DNA of 64,000 nt from Symbiodinium natans (GCA_905221605.1 CAJNDS010000423.1:78501-142500), one strand, 5' to 3'; shown: positions 11,038-21,646, numbered from the stretch's first letter. Program-made: numbers and translations. The notes: a model not told the origin generated them from the letters alone.

Positions 11038-11290
11038 CTTGGAGGTTCTGGGTACTTGTTAACCCATCAGGGTTTAGGGTTTAGGGTTTAGGGTTTAGGG
11101 TTTAGGGTTTAGGGTTAGGGTTTAGGGTTTAGGGTTTAGGGTTTAGGGTTTAGGGGTTAGGGGTACTTTTTAAACCCATTAGAACTCTACCTATACCCCA
11201 CTTATAAGCCCCTGACGTGCCCAAATGTTGGTTGTCATCTGGGTTGTAAGTACAGTTATATTGGTTCATAAGTACCATGAACCTTCAAAG
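11038..11290. mobile_element. Inverted-repeat element, family 1 copy a, interrupted by telomeric array
   Basis: The left end is CTTGGAGGTTCTGGGTAC and the right end AGTACCATGAACCTTCAAAG. The interior holds about 90 bp of TTTAGGG units (about 11069-11157) that other copies lack. Confidence 0.7.
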
Positions 11291-11305
11291 TAGAGGAACC
11301 TGACT

Positions 11306-11376
11306 GGGGTCCTTATTATAAGGAACCCTACTATTTGGGGTCTTTCTTAGGGGTCCCTTATTGTCGTATATAGACT
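11306..11376. mobile_element. Family 2 fragment
   Basis: It contains GGTCCTTATTATAAGG and CCCTACTATTTGGGG, the family 2 core in reverse orientation. The ends are lost. Confidence 0.45.
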
Positions 11377-11524
11377 TTCCCTACCAAAAACTCAGTCAAA
11401 CGCAAGCCGCCAAGCCTGCTTTGCCCGTGGAGGCTTCACGGGCGCCACCTCCTCCCGAGCCCCCTAAGCCCTAAGCCCTAAACCCTAAACCCTAAACCAT
11501 AAACCTCTCCCCCCCCCCCTCCCC

Positions 11525-11605
11525 TGAGGCCGGAACGCCCAGCAGTGCAGCGATCCCTTCGGGGAGACTCGGCCCAGCAAGATGAAGAGCTCCCCCGCCA
11601 GCTTG
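11525..11605 (+). CDS. Candidate exon, weak
   Basis: A frame encodes RSLRGDSAQQDEELPRQLVW before TTTAGGG units resume. Confidence 0.25.
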
Positions 11606-11894
11606 TATGGGAATAGGGTTTAGGGTTTAGGGTTTAGGGCGTTTTAGGGTTGAGGGTTTAGGGTTTGGAGATTAGGCGTTTAGGGCTATAAGGGTTTAGG
11701 GTATCAGGGTGTAGGGGTCGTAAGAGTTTTGGGTTGCAAGCTTTCAGGGTTAAGGGTTAGAAGGGCTTCAGGGGGAGCAGCTTCAGGATCTTTCGGAGTC
11801 TTTTGGAATGATTGTGGGGTTGCTGCTTGTAGGCTTACAGGGTGCTGTAGTCATATGCAGCAACACCACCACCTTTTTGGTCTAAAACTACCCA

Positions 11895-12098
11895 TGAGGA
11901 GGGTTTAGGGTTTGGGGTTTGGGGTTTAGGGTCCAGGGTCTAGGGTCTAGGGTCTAGGGTTTAGGGTATTTTTTTTGGTTTAGGGTCTAGGGTTTAGGGT
12001 TTAGGGTCTAGGGTCTAGGGTCTAGGGTTTAGGGTTTAGGGTTTAGGGTTTAGGGTCTAGGGTTTAGGGTTTAGGGCTTAGGGTTTAGGGCTTAGGGT
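11895..12098 (+). repeat. TTTAGGG/TCTAGGG array
   Basis: About 27 units, with blocks of TCTAGGG between blocks of TTTAGGG. Confidence 0.95.
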
Positions 12099-12106
12099 TT
12101 CTCCAG

Positions 12107-12166
12107 GACACCTGGTGCTACCCGCTGGTGGACTACTTTGACAACAGTGCTGCGGCCGAACATCCA
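12107..12166 (+). CDS. Candidate exon, DTWCYP module
   Basis: It follows CTCCAG at the end of a TTTAGGG array and encodes DTWCYPLVDYFDNSAAAEHP. Confidence 0.5.
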
Positions 12167-12187
12167 AAACCCCAAGCCGCCCCACAG

Positions 12188-12263
12188 ATGGGGGTTTAGG
12201 TAGCAGGATACCCTTGTTACCAAGGACCCGAATAAGGTGCCATAATTTCGGAAAACCCCACAT
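12188..12263. mobile_element. Inverted-repeat element, family 2 copy c
   Basis: The ends are ATGGGGGTTTAGG and ATTTCGGAAAACCCCACAT. The core GCAGGATACCCTTGTTACC is family-like. Confidence 0.5.
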
Positions 12264-12486
12264 CTCCTTGTGAGGCTTCTAGAGCACAGCTGCAATACCC
12301 TAAGCCCTAAGCCCTAAACCCTAAACCCTAAACCCTAAGACCTAACACTTTTTCGCAACCCTGGCGAAGTTGTATGTACTCCAACTTCAAGTAGCTGAGG
12401 TCTGGTTAGGTCTAGCCTTAGCCCTCAGAGCTTAAAGCTTGGCAGGTGGTTGTGGGTACAGCTTCAGCTTTGGCAGGGCCGTGGGG

Positions 12487-12645
12487 TTCAGGGTTTAGGG
12501 CTAGGGTTTAGGGTTTAGGGTTTAGGGTTTAGGGTTTAGGGTTTAGGGTTTAGGGTTTAGGGTTTAGGGTTTAGGGTTTAGGGTTTAGGGTTTAGGGTTT
12601 AGAGTTTAGGGATTAGGGGTTAGGGTTTAGGGTTTAGGGTTTACC
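12487..12645 (+). repeat. (TTTAGGG)n array
   Basis: About 22 units, mostly perfect, ending 4 bp before the acceptor of the next exon. Confidence 0.95.
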
Positions 12646-12649
12646 TTAG

Positions 12650-12721
12650 CCGAGGTACCATGCGCTGCCCGGTGTATTGCACCGCGGACGAGGACACCTG
12701 CTACAGCCCAAGCAACCTGGC
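12650..12721 (+). CDS. Candidate exon, CPVYC cysteine module
   Basis: It follows CCTTAG and encodes RGTMRCPVYCTADEDTCYSP then SNLA. The CPVxC(x6)C layout is shared with exons at 9565 and 21592. Confidence 0.6.
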
Positions 12722-12725
12722 GTTG

Positions 12726-13130
12726 TTTAGGGTTTAGGGTTTAGGGTTTAGGGTTTAGGGTTTAGGGTTAGGGTGGACCATCACCATTGTGCGCCTACCC
12801 ATGGCTCTTTCGGAAGCTTTGGGTGTGTGGTTTCGGGCGCGGCTTTGGGGGCTCAGGGTTTAGGTCACCCTTACATGGGCTTGCTTCACGCTTGTGGGCT
12901 GTGTCTCAGGGTAAGTTCCTTCAGCCTTACTTACACCCTAGCCCTAAACCCTAAATCCTAAACCCTAAACCCAAAAACCCACCTAAACCCCAAACGCCAA
13001 ACGCCAAACGCCAAACCCCAAACCCCAAACCCCAAACCCGAAACCCTAAACCCTAAACCCTAAACCCTAAACCCTAAACCCTAAACCCTAAACCCTAAAC
13101 CTAACCCTAAACCCTAAACCCCCCCTCTTC
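12726..13130. repeat. TTTAGGG then CCCTAAA arrays in intron-like sequence
   Basis: There are + arrays at 12726-12773 and - arrays at 12940-13125, including CGCCAAA variants. The 12775-12935 interval is open in one frame but not convincing. Confidence 0.9.
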
Positions 13131-13151
13131 TTCCCCGGCCGAAAGCCCAAG

Positions 13152-13210
13152 GCTACGATGCCAACGGCAACTGGCTCAGCACAGAGGAGAGCTGCGCCCC
13201 TCGGAGCCGG
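13152..13210 (+). CDS. Candidate exon, DANGNW...ESC module
   Basis: It follows CCCAAG and encodes YDANGNWLSTEESCAPRSR, ending before GTTTGC. DANGNW..ESC is the expected partner of a CPVxC..C segment in Cys-rich repeats, and the preceding exon (12650) supplies one. Confidence 0.6.
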
Positions 13211-13569
13211 GTTTGCGGGGAGTTTAGAGGATTTGGGGATTTGGGGTTTTGGGGTTTAGGGTTTAGGGTTTGGGGTTTGGGGTTTACAGGTTCAAGGGTT
13301 TTGGAGTTTTTGGGAGCTTACTGCAAGAGGCCCTGGGATTGGCGGGGGGGGGGGGGGGGTGGCTTTGGGTTTAGGGGGACTTTTGCGGGTTTAGGGGTTT
13401 AAGGGTTTCGGGTGTCAAGAGGTTCTCAAGAATCCTTTGGTGCTGGTAGGTTTAGGGCTTCGGCCTCGTCGGGCATAAGAGAAGAGAAGTCATAAGAATA
13501 ATAATAGGAGCCACTTGCAGGAATCATGGAGGATTCATAAGAGCCCTTGGCGGAGAAATGCTTTTACTT

Positions 13570-13728
13570 GGGTCCGACTTAGGGTTTGGGGTTTAGTAGG
13601 GTTTATGGTTTAGAGTTTAGGATTTAGGGTTTAGGATTTAGGGTTTATAGTAGGGTTTATGGTTTAGAGTTTAGGATTTAGGGTTTAGTAGGGTTTATGG
13701 TTTAGAGTTTAGGATTTAGGGTTTAGGG
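13570..13728 (+). repeat. Higher-order telomere-like repeat, about 38-bp period
   Basis: The unit TAGTAGGGTTTATGGTTTAG-AGTTTAGGATTTAGGGTT occurs three times with an extra partial unit. TTTAGGA and TTTATGG variants are fixed at set positions. Confidence 0.85.
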
Positions 13729-14037
13729 GTGCGCTGCCGACTTCTTGGGGGGAGTGCATCAACCGAGAAGACTCTCGAATGGGCGAAAGTACAAGGCCCG
13801 ATGTTGAACCTACGAGATAAGGTGCTACTCCCGGCGCCTCAAAACACTCTGTAGTCCCCAAAGCCCCGCCCTACACCTCCAAACCCCAAACCCCAAACCC
13901 TAAACCCACCAGGCAACTTGTGATCCTCCAGGAAGGACCGCAGTATGAGGTCGTCCGGTCGAATTAACCGCCGTGAAGGTCTACTTTGGCCTTTCCCGGT
14001 CGCCCCAGCTCGGACTCTTCTCTAGGTCGACCCTTGG

Positions 14038-14320
14038 TTTAGGATTTAGGGTTTAGGGTTTAGGGTTTAGGGTTTAGGGTTTAGGGTTTAGGGTTTAGGG
14101 TTCCCTTATTGGGTTTAAGAGGATCATATTTAGGAATGTTGTTCAAAGGGTTTTAGGCGGCCATCCTAGTTCTAAACCCTGAACTCTGTAAGGCCTCACA
14201 GGCCCTTGTTCACCTTTGTCAACCCCTGCAAACCTTATCCTAGACACTCCAAATCCTGTAAACCTTCCCTAAACCCTAAACCCTAAACCCTAAACCCTAA
14301 ACCCTAAACCCTAAACCCCA
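14038..14320. repeat. TTTAGGG array, spacer, CCCTAAA array
   Basis: A + array lies at 14038-14104 and a - array at 14272-14320, facing each other across 165 bp of unassigned sequence. Confidence 0.9.
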
Positions 14321-14344
14321 CACCCTCCTTGTTGCACTTCCAAG

Positions 14345-14401
14345 GTTCCCGCGGGCACGGCTTGCACCTGCACCGGGCCGCTTGGGCCCACTTCACTCAG
14401 G
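14345..14401 (+). CDS. Candidate exon, VPAGTACTC
   Basis: It follows CCAAG and encodes VPAGTACTCTGPLGPTSL before GTGCCC. VPAG recurs at 15790. Confidence 0.4.
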
Positions 14402-14431
14402 GTGCCCGGTAGTTTCCTCTTTTTAGAAAGG

Positions 14432-14525
14432 GTTCAGGGTTTAGGGTTTAGGGTTTAGGGTTTAGGGTTTAGGGTTTAGGGTTTAGGGTTTAGGGTTTAG
14501 GGTTTAGGGTTTAGGGTTTAGGGTT
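14432..14525 (+). repeat. (TTTAGGG)n array
   Basis: About 13 near-perfect units. Confidence 0.95.
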
Positions 14526-14831
14526 CCCATGTGCCAAACGGGGGACCTGTTTGATTCGCAAGCTACTGAGGAACCTCGTACTTGAAGGATTGGTCCTGGG
14601 AGTTGAGTTCTGGAGGTTGCTTAGGGCTTAGGCTCAGGGCAGATCTTTGCGAATATAAATCCGCGCTATCTGGTTACCCCAGCCCCGAAAATGCAGGACT
14701 CCGATTTTTTGGGGGCCGGGTTAAACACGCCTGTCATTCGTATGGTATAAGACTTCAGAAAACTTCCAATACCAACCCGCGTCACATTAAACCCTGCTAT
14801 ATAAACAACCGTTTTATCAAATCTTCTCATA

Positions 14832-14912
14832 CCCCAAACCCTAAACCCTAAACCCTAAACCCTAAACCCTAAACCCTAAACCCTAAACCCTAAACCCTAA
14901 ACCCTAAACCCT
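14832..14912 (-). repeat. (CCCTAAA)n array
   Basis: About 11 units, followed by a C18 run and an A-rich tract near 15006-15065. Confidence 0.95.
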
Positions 14913-15218
14913 TAACAGTACCGTCCTTTCTGTTGAATTATTGCTTCGGAGGAGGAAGTCAGGAGCCCCTCCAGTATCCCTCATCACTCCTATGTGCTTG
15001 AGAACCCCCCCCCCCCCCCCCCCAAAAAAAAAGAACAAAAACAAACAAAAAAAGAAAAAAAGAAATGAAGAACAAACTTCTTCCTTGTGAGGCAAATGTA
15101 GGGACAATTTTCTTTAATTTCTTGGTGGGCTCTTAAGAAATAGGAGTAGCTTCCGGGTCCTAAGCCCTAAAACCCCAACCCTCAACCCTAAATCTCAGGG
15201 TGCTTCCGCCAATGCCAG

Positions 15219-15270
15219 GCAGAATTCCTTCACGTGCACCCGCAACGCCTCTTGGAAGCGAAGGGAGGAC
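15219..15270 (+). CDS. Candidate exon, FTCTRNASW
   Basis: It follows GCCAG and encodes QNSFTCTRNASWKRREDL in phase 1. Confidence 0.4.
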
Positions 15271-15290
15271 TTGGCGAGGTGGTAGCCCTG

Positions 15291-15378
15291 AACCATATTA
15301 TGTTTCATTGTTGTTTATATAAAACCTAAGAGGATATTGAAACTATTGTTTTTATTAAGGTTCTAAGGGGAGTATAGT
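15291..15378. mobile_element. Short dispersed element, family 4 copy a
   Basis: It shares AAGAGGATATTGAA and TTTTTATTAAGGTTCTAAGG with copies at 55467 and 57942. The left half is diverged. Confidence 0.55.
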
Positions 15379-15697
15379 TAATCGGGGATCTGAAGGGGGA
15401 GATGATGAAAGACGAGGAAGAAGGAAGTGATGATGATTACTGATTAGCTAGGTCGGCCCTTTGGACAATTGTCTATTTCCCCTTCTTTGTTTAACAGGAT
15501 CATATCCCTAAAGCTCTAAACCCTAAACCCTGAAACCTGAACATTTTTTCAGGGGATGTTTAGGGTCATCCGAGAGCAGGAAGTGAGGATGATGACTGGT
15601 TAAAGATATTCATATGATGACGGCGAGTAGTAGGAGGGGGGAAGACGAGGATGATGAGCGGGAGTCTTCCTCCGTGAGTTAGCACGCATCCCCGAAG

Positions 15698-15990
15698 CCC
15701 GAAACCCTTAACCGTAAGCCCTAAGCCCTAAGCCCTAAGCCCTAAGCCCTAAACCCTAAACCCTAAACCCTAAACCCTAAACCCTACAGGTCCCAGCAGG
15801 GTTTTGCCATAGCATGTCGCACTTCGCGGGGAGCGCCATGAGTCGGCAGCAGAAGAATCATGAGCAACATAAGGGTTTAGTGTTATTGGGGTTTAGGGTT
15901 TAGGGTTTAGGGTTTAGGGTTTAGGGTTTAGGGTTTAGGGTTTAGGGTTTAGGGTTTACGGTTTACGGTTTAGGGTTTAGGGTTTAGGGT
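15698..15990. repeat. CCCTAAA then TTTAGGG arrays flanking an exon candidate
   Basis: A - array lies at 15698-15788 and a + array at 15886-15990, with the 15790 exon candidate between them. Confidence 0.9.
15790..15840 (+). CDS. Candidate exon, VPAGFC
   Basis: It follows CTACAG and encodes VPAGFCHSMSHFAGSAMS. Confidence 0.35.
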
Positions 15991-16079
15991 TGAAGAGTAG
16001 TAAGAAGAAGAGCAACAAGAAGAATAGCATGAAGATTAGTGAGACAAAAAACTATCACGAAGCAAAAGCATGACGACAG

Positions 16080-16150
16080 GTGCCTATAGCGTGGGCCTCC
16101 ACCTCACCCTGACCACCCCGCTACACTGCAACGATCACGACTACTTGGAG
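16080..16150 (+). CDS. Candidate exon ending in an inverted-repeat element
   Basis: It follows GACAG and encodes AYSVGLHLTLTTPLHCNDHD then YLE. The open frame runs into the family 1 element at 16144, whose end TTGGAG|GTTCATGG offers a GT donor. Confidence 0.45.
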
Positions 16151-16286
16151 GTTCATGGCACCTACCTAATCAATTCTCACTGTACGTATAACCCGAATTA
16201 AAACCATATTAGGGCTTACTTTCAGGGGATTTTTGTGGGTTGTAGGTACAGTTATAATTGGTTAATCAGTACGCTGAACCTCCAAG
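16144..16286. mobile_element. Inverted-repeat element, family 1 copy b
   Basis: The ends are CTTGGAGGTTCATGG and ACGCTGAACCTCCAAG. It is flanked by TA on both sides. The terminal GT and AG would allow it to act as an intron (introner). Confidence 0.7.
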
Positions 16287-16821
16287 TACACCTCAAACTC
16301 TAAACCCTTAACCCTTTTGGGTGGTGTAAGTAGTATAGGGGCCTTACTAATTCGAATGGGGTCTTTGGGGGTTATTTTAGACATTTATGTAGGAACCATA
16401 AGGGGATAATGAGCACCATGAACCTTCAAGTACTAGTCCGTTTCCTCAGGTACCTTTGTTCTAGCTCTGCTCTGGTAGCTTCTGGTCACTTTGTGCCCTC
16501 AGTGCGACAAACCCTGAAGGCTTCAGGGGTTCAGGACGTTCAGGGTGTAGGGCTTAGGGATTTAGATTTTAGACTTTCTGCAAGGACTTTGGTGAAACCT
16601 GGACGGAGTGCCTGCCGATCGGAGGCCAGCTCAGATGCCAAGCGCTGCCCAAAGCCTGGGTAAGGAGTTGGGACATATATGTATATATATATGGTCAGAA
16701 TCACCCTCACAATCTTCGTCGTACTGTTATTGTGCTTGCTATTCTTGTTCTTGTTGCTCAGGTTGGGTTGGCCTGTGGCAAATATAGTACTAAACCCTAA
16801 ACCCTAAACCCTAAATCTTAG

Positions 16822-17110
16822 ACCGTTCTTTGCCCATGCTGTGGCGCTTCTGCTCTGCCCACTCGCCGTTCCAAGCACTTGCCGCGCTGCCTCAAGCTGG
16901 GCCGCGGCACGGTGAACGTGGAGAGTGATTGCTATCCGGAGAGCCGGATCAGAAAGTACAAGCGCAGCACCGGCTTGTCACACTGCCGACTCCACTACTC
17001 CAGCTTCTGGTCCGCCGAGCCGCTGTCTATGGACGTGGAGCAGACCACGCATGAGCTCCTGGAGTCCCAGCACCCTGAGTACTGCCTCACCTGCGCATGC
17101 CGACTGAGAA
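16822..17110 (+). CDS. Candidate exon, longest of the Cys-rich gene
   Basis: It follows AATCTTAG and ends at a consensus donor GTAAGG (17111). The single open frame gives 96 codons: VLCPCCGASALP, then SDCYPESRIRKYKRSTG, GLSHCRLHYSSFWSAEP and HPEYCLTCACRLR. It has about nine cysteines and no hydrophobic segment, consistent with a disulfide-rich extracellular domain. I do not recognise the family. Confidence 0.6.
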
Positions 17111-17130
17111 GTAAGGGTACCCTTCTGCTC

Positions 17131-17143
17131 CCGTAGCCATTTT
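17131..17143 (+). promoter_or_regulatory. Partial spliced-leader-like 13-mer
   Basis: CCGTAGCCATTTT matches the first 13 bases of the dinoflagellate leader core and is then followed by CAGGG. It may be a relict or chance. Confidence 0.35.
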
Positions 17144-18045
17144 CAGGGTGTTTTTGTTGTGCAGACTCTCTTTTTCTTGTGCTCCAGTCCTCGGTATCCT
17201 CCCCCGCCCTCCCTCACGGGCTTAAGAACAAACTCGCAAACGCGAACCGCAAGAAAAAAAGTACTGGCTAGCATAAGAACAAGATCGTGGTCCTTTTGCA
17301 TTCTTTTGCGTGGGCTTGAGAGGATCTTGCTTAGCATCGGCCAGCCTAGAAGCAGGCAGTGTTTCCAGTTGCATCCTATCGTTGAGGTGGCTTGCGTTTG
17401 GCACAACCCTAAACCCCGAGCGCAGGCTTTTGCCCGGCCACATGCGCGGCGAACGAGGCCGCCAGCTGCGCAGCGTCACGAGACTTTTAATCGTCGTCGT
17501 CGTCGTGGTGATGGTGGTGGTCGTCGTCGTCCTCCAGTGTAGTAATAATGTCAGTTGACATTATTCTATGTGTAAGTAAGATGAGCCATTGGCTCTTGAT
17601 TTGCTGAGAAAAACGTAACGATCATGCACAATACTCATGATAAATACCATGATAGCCACAATATTTTGAACACAGCCTTCGGGGGGTGTGAGCCATGAGT
17701 TTCAGGGTGGGGCCTTGGGTTTTTTTTTCAGAGCATCGAGCAACTCCCGCTGTAAACAAAGGCCCATTGAACTATGGTCTTGACCGCTCTGCTCACACCT
17801 AACGACCCAGACCCCCGGGAGGATCCAGAAAGTATATCCCTTCAAGGGCCCGAAGAATGACCCAATAGTAGTATGGGGCACATTTGGGTGTTCTACTTTT
17901 TGGATCCCCCCGAAGGGGTCTGGGGACCCTAGACCTCTAACGACGGGGAACCAGTCTAGGTTGCATCATCCACTGGGGGAAGTAGAACTACAGGTCTAGG
18001 TTTGGGTCAAAGAATCAAGGACCCTAGTTAGAGCACCTACCTCTA
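17144..18045. other. Intron-like unique sequence
   Basis: It includes a GTC/GTG triplet run (17488-17540) and no convincing exon. Open frames on both strands near 17150-17550 overlap each other and look fortuitous. Confidence 0.4.
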
Positions 18046-18105
18046 GACCCCTAAACCCTCAACCCTCAACCCTAAACCCTAAACCCTAAACCCTAAACCC
18101 CAAAA

Positions 18106-18176
18106 GAGCTTGGGGAGGTCAGCTGCCCAAGCGTGGACGACTACAAGCCCGATGGCACCTACCTGGGCCCCTTGGG
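18106..18176 (+). CDS. Candidate exon, DDYKPDGTYLG module
   Basis: It starts after AAAAG beside a CCCTAAA array and ends at a consensus donor GTGAGT (18177). It encodes ELGEVSCPSVDDYKPDGTYL then GPLG. YLGP recurs at 22231. Confidence 0.6.
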
Positions 18177-18194
18177 GTGAGTTTGGGGTTTAGG

Positions 18195-18285
18195 GTTCAA
18201 GTTCAGGGTTTAGGGTTTAGGGTTTAGGGTTTAGGGTTTAGGGTTTAGGGTTTAGGGTTTAGGGTTTAGGGTTTAGGGTTTAAGG
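18195..18285 (+). repeat. (TTTAGGG)n array
   Basis: About 12 units shortly after the donor of the preceding exon. Confidence 0.95.
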
Positions 18286-18514
18286 TGTAGGGGAATGTCT
18301 AGGGCTTGGCCACGTTGAGCCTCTAAACCTTGAACCTGCAACCTCTCAACCCACCCTAAACCCTACACCCTAAACCCGAAACCCGAAGTTTAGGGTTTAG
18401 GGTTTAGGTTTTTTCCAGATGAAGAAGGGCTTGGGGCTTTGATTTTGGGACTTGGTGTTCAAAGCTTGGGGATATAAATCTCTAGGACTTGTAAGGGACC
18501 ACAGCTAACAGCAG

Positions 18515-18569
18515 GCCCTCCCATCCCCATCCCCTTCCCGTCCCCACGTGGCCAACTCTCTGAGTCAGG
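18515..18569 (+). CDS. Candidate exon, Pro/Ser-rich
   Basis: It follows AACAGCAG, encodes ALPSPSPSRPHVANSLSQ and stops before GTAACC. Confidence 0.35.
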
Positions 18570-18896
18570 GTAACCCTAAACCCTAAATCCTAAACCCTAA
18601 ACCCTAAACCCTAAACCCTAAGCGCGTCCAAAGAATCGCCAGGCCTCAATCCAATGAAATCTGCTTACAGTAAACCCCAAAAAGTTTGAACACCCTTATC
18701 CCCATACCCCAAAAGGTATACTAACTACTCATCCTTATTTGAATATCCTTATCCCCATACCCCGAAGGTATACTAAGGGAATCCCAGCTCTACTCATCCT
18801 TAAATCATGTTCCGACTCTTCGGAGTTTACTGTCTGGTGTTCCTCCTCTCTGCTTTTCTGGAATTGTTCAGGAAGCCCAAATCCATTCTGATTCCT

Positions 18897-18974
18897 TTAG
18901 GGTTTAGGGTTTAGGGTTTAGGGTTTAGGGTTTAGGGTTTAGGGTTTAGGGTTTAGGGTTTAGGGTTTAGGTTT
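18897..18974 (+). repeat. (TTTAGGG)n array
   Basis: About 11 units. Confidence 0.95.
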
Positions 18975-19110
18975 TCGGGGCTTGCGGGCTTAGGCTCTCT
19001 GGAAACTCTCAATGCAAGCTCTCTGACTCTCCTTGCACGGGCCCGAAGTGGGTACCCCAAGACAGGGCCTAAGTTGGGAATCCCAACCCTAAACCCCATG
19101 CCCTAAACCC

Positions 19111-19200
19111 CCACTTATGACCATATTCAGGCACTTAAGGGGCTTATACGTGGTCTATAAGTACAGTTGTAATTGGCTAATAAGTACGCTGAACCTCCAA
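19111..19200. mobile_element. Family 1 copy c, left end lost
   Basis: The right half TAATAAGTACGCTGAACCTC then CAA matches copy b. The left terminal repeat is missing. Confidence 0.5.
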
Positions 19201-19242
19201 ATAAACGCCCTCCGACTTAGCAAACCCAACACCTGGGCCGAG

Positions 19243-19300
19243 GTGAGGCGCAGCCGTCTGTGCAGTGCGCTGCCAACCTCGAGAGCTGCCACCAGCCAGC
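19243..19300 (+). CDS. Candidate exon, QCAANLESC
   Basis: One frame encodes EAQPSVQCAANLESCHQPAL; a competing frame is also open. Confidence 0.35.
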
Positions 19301-19599
19301 ACTTAAAATTTCAGCAATTACTAGGTAGGCACTTGGGACATTTTATGAACTCCCTTGTTGGGTTTAATGTTGGACTCGCTTTAGTGCGCAGCGGCCCCCC
19401 CCCTCCCCCCCCAAACAATTTTGGGGTTTTCGGGGATCCTGAATACTGTGGGCTGGAGCTGGGACGGGGCTGCGGGGGGGGTGGGGGGGGGGGGGGGGGG
19501 GGGGGGGGGAAGGGGCGAGGGAGGGATGTCCGAAAATATGCGAGGGTTTGGGGTTGAGGGTCGGATTGGGATTCCGAAAATAGTAGGGGTGCCCTGTTT

Positions 19600-20329
19600 A
19601 GGTCGCCTAGAGTAAGGGCTGAATGACTGAATGACTGAATGACTGAATGACTGAATATCAGGGGTCCGCCCCTTTCTTCAAAGGCAGCACTAAACCCCTT
19701 AACCCCCTAAACCACGTAAGCCTACACTTAGGGGGGGGGGGAGCTGGCAACTGCTCTCGAATAATGGGTCTTCGTGCTTGTGCTAAATGAGCGGCCTGGG
19801 ACCCAAAAGGATACCCTTTGAATCCCTTGGTTACTCCTGGGTCTAGAGAGACAAATTGTCAGTTCTGAGCCAAAGTGAGAGCCGGCAAGGTAAGAAACAA
19901 CTTCTTCTCCTTCCGTCCTTCTTCCTTATTCTTTGCTTACCAGTTGTTGTGATTTCAGCTTTTTTGTCTGTATTATGCACGATGTACTACGCATTATTGT
20001 TCTTTCTTCGTTGTTCAATGTTATTCTCTTTTGTTTGGGGGGGGTTCGGGTTCGACGGACGTTGTGGTGCCGTTTATGTCTGGGGGTGATGGGCATGTCT
20101 TTTGTCAAGGGGGTCCGTATGGGCTATTTAGATGTTATCTGGCCGGCCCATAGGGACTATATGAGGAATATTCAGGGGTTATATAGGGGAATCAGATTAA
20201 CAGTCCCTTCTACCCTCCTTATGACTCTTAATTTTGTGGCCTGGCGCCCTCAGCCCAGGCCCCTGCGGCAAAGAGGCGGGCGGCCGCTTGAGAGACTTCC
20301 AGATGTTCTCAGGTTTTAAACCCTAAACC
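19600..20329. other. Unassigned intron-like sequence
   Basis: It contains a GAATGACT 8-bp tandem repeat (19619-19656) and poly-G runs. Open frames at 19856-20319 are not supported by any recognisable motif. Confidence 0.4.
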
Positions 20330-20425
20330 TTGGGATCTTCTCCCCTATACTAATAGTCCTTGATGGGGATTAGGTACTATTATAATCCCTATTGGGGACT
20401 GTCAGTATAAGGGGGAACATCCCAA
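20330..20425. mobile_element. Inverted-repeat element, family 3 copy a
   Basis: The ends are TTGGGATCTTCTCCCC and AAGGGGGAACATCCCAA. Flanks share CCCTAAACC, which is uninformative because they are telomeric. Confidence 0.7.
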
Positions 20426-20815
20426 CCCTAAACCGCTATACAGACGAGATTTAGCTCCAACTGCTTGCCTTTTCTTGTTCCTACACCCTAAACCCGAACC
20501 CTAAACCCTAGAGGTCAGATGATGTCTTGGGGTCGTTGCATGGTCCCTTAGTATCGGCCCTCTTATATACCCTACGCTACCCATACTTCAGAACCCTGTA
20601 AAGGAGGTAAGGGACCAGATTGAGGGCCCATGGAACTAGCCTTAGACGATGTGTAGCTATGACCCCCAGACTCTGACGCCCTAATCCCAGAATCCCAGAG
20701 TATTCTCAATCAACCCTCAGCAACCTGAGGATTAGAGGGTCAGGGTTGAGGGTTTGGGGTTCAGGGTTTAGGGTTGAGGGCTTAGGTTCAGGGTTGAGGG
20801 GGCAGATGTTGGGTA

Positions 20816-21134
20816 AGCCCTAAACCCTAAACCCTAAACCCTAAACCCTAAACCCTAAACCCTAAACCCTAAACCCTAAACCCTAAACCCTAAACCCTAA
20901 ACCCTAAACCCTAGACCCTAAAATGCCCTAAGACCCCTTAAGACTCGGAAGGCCAAGAGCTGCACGGGCTCCTGGATCCGGTGCATCTTTAAGGCCAGCG
21001 GGGGCAAGGGTGTGGGGGGTTTAGGGTTTAGGGTTTAGGGTTTAGGGTTTAGGGTTTAGGGTTTAGGGTTTAGGGTTTAGGGTTTAGGGGTTGGGGTTCA
21101 GGGTTCAGGGTTTAGGGTTTAGGGTTTAGGGTCT
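20816..21134. repeat. CCCTAAA array, exon candidate, TTTAGGG array
   Basis: A - array lies at 20816-20930 (about 16 units) and a + array at 21018-21134, facing each other across about 85 bp that holds the 20952 exon candidate. Confidence 0.95.
20952..21010 (+). CDS. Candidate exon, SCTGSWIRC
   Basis: It follows CGGAAG and encodes AKSCTGSWIRCIFKASGGK before GTGTGG. Confidence 0.5.
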
Positions 21135-21408
21135 ACTCAGCTGAGGCTTTCAGGTTCTTTCTAACTCCACAGAAGTAAATCTAAACGCGCGGTTTCCTGC
21201 CTAACTTTCTTCAGGAGCGCTTGGACGCCGACCAAAAACCCCAAGCCATGTAGAACACCCCCTCAACCCCAAATCCCCGACCCTAAACCCTAAACCCTAA
21301 ACCCTAAACCCTAAACCCTACACCCCAGGTCATCAATGTATCTTGAGGGAGCTGAAGCCGGAAGACATTTCAGGGGTACCCCTTTTTTGAGGCTAAACCC
21401 TCAACCCA

Positions 21409-21549
21409 ATATGGGGGTTTATGAGTTTAGGGTTTAGGGTTAGGGTTCAGGGACCCCCAATATAGACCCCACAGCAGTAGGATCCCCTTCTAGTAAGGAT
21501 CCCAACAAGGTACCCCACCTCCCCCCTGGTTCTAATTTCGGAAAGCCCG
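21409..21549. mobile_element. Family 2 copy d, interrupted by telomeric units
   Basis: The ends are ATGGGGGTTTATG and TAATTTCGGAAAGCCC. TTTAGGG units (about 21428-21450) interrupt the left part; the core CAGTAGGATCCCCTTCTAGT follows. Confidence 0.6.
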
Positions 21550-21591
21550 AAAAAACCTAAACCGCTTAGCCGAAAGCGGCTCTTGCTCCAG

Positions 21592-21646
21592 GACGAAGAT
21601 TGCCCCGTGGTTTGCTCCGCGAACCAGAAGAAGTGTTTCTTGGCGG
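21592..21646 (+). CDS. Candidate exon, CPVVC cysteine module
   Basis: It follows CTCCAG and encodes DEDCPVVCSANQKKCFLA, ending as TTTAGGG units resume. The CPVxC(x6)C layout matches 12650. Confidence 0.55.
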
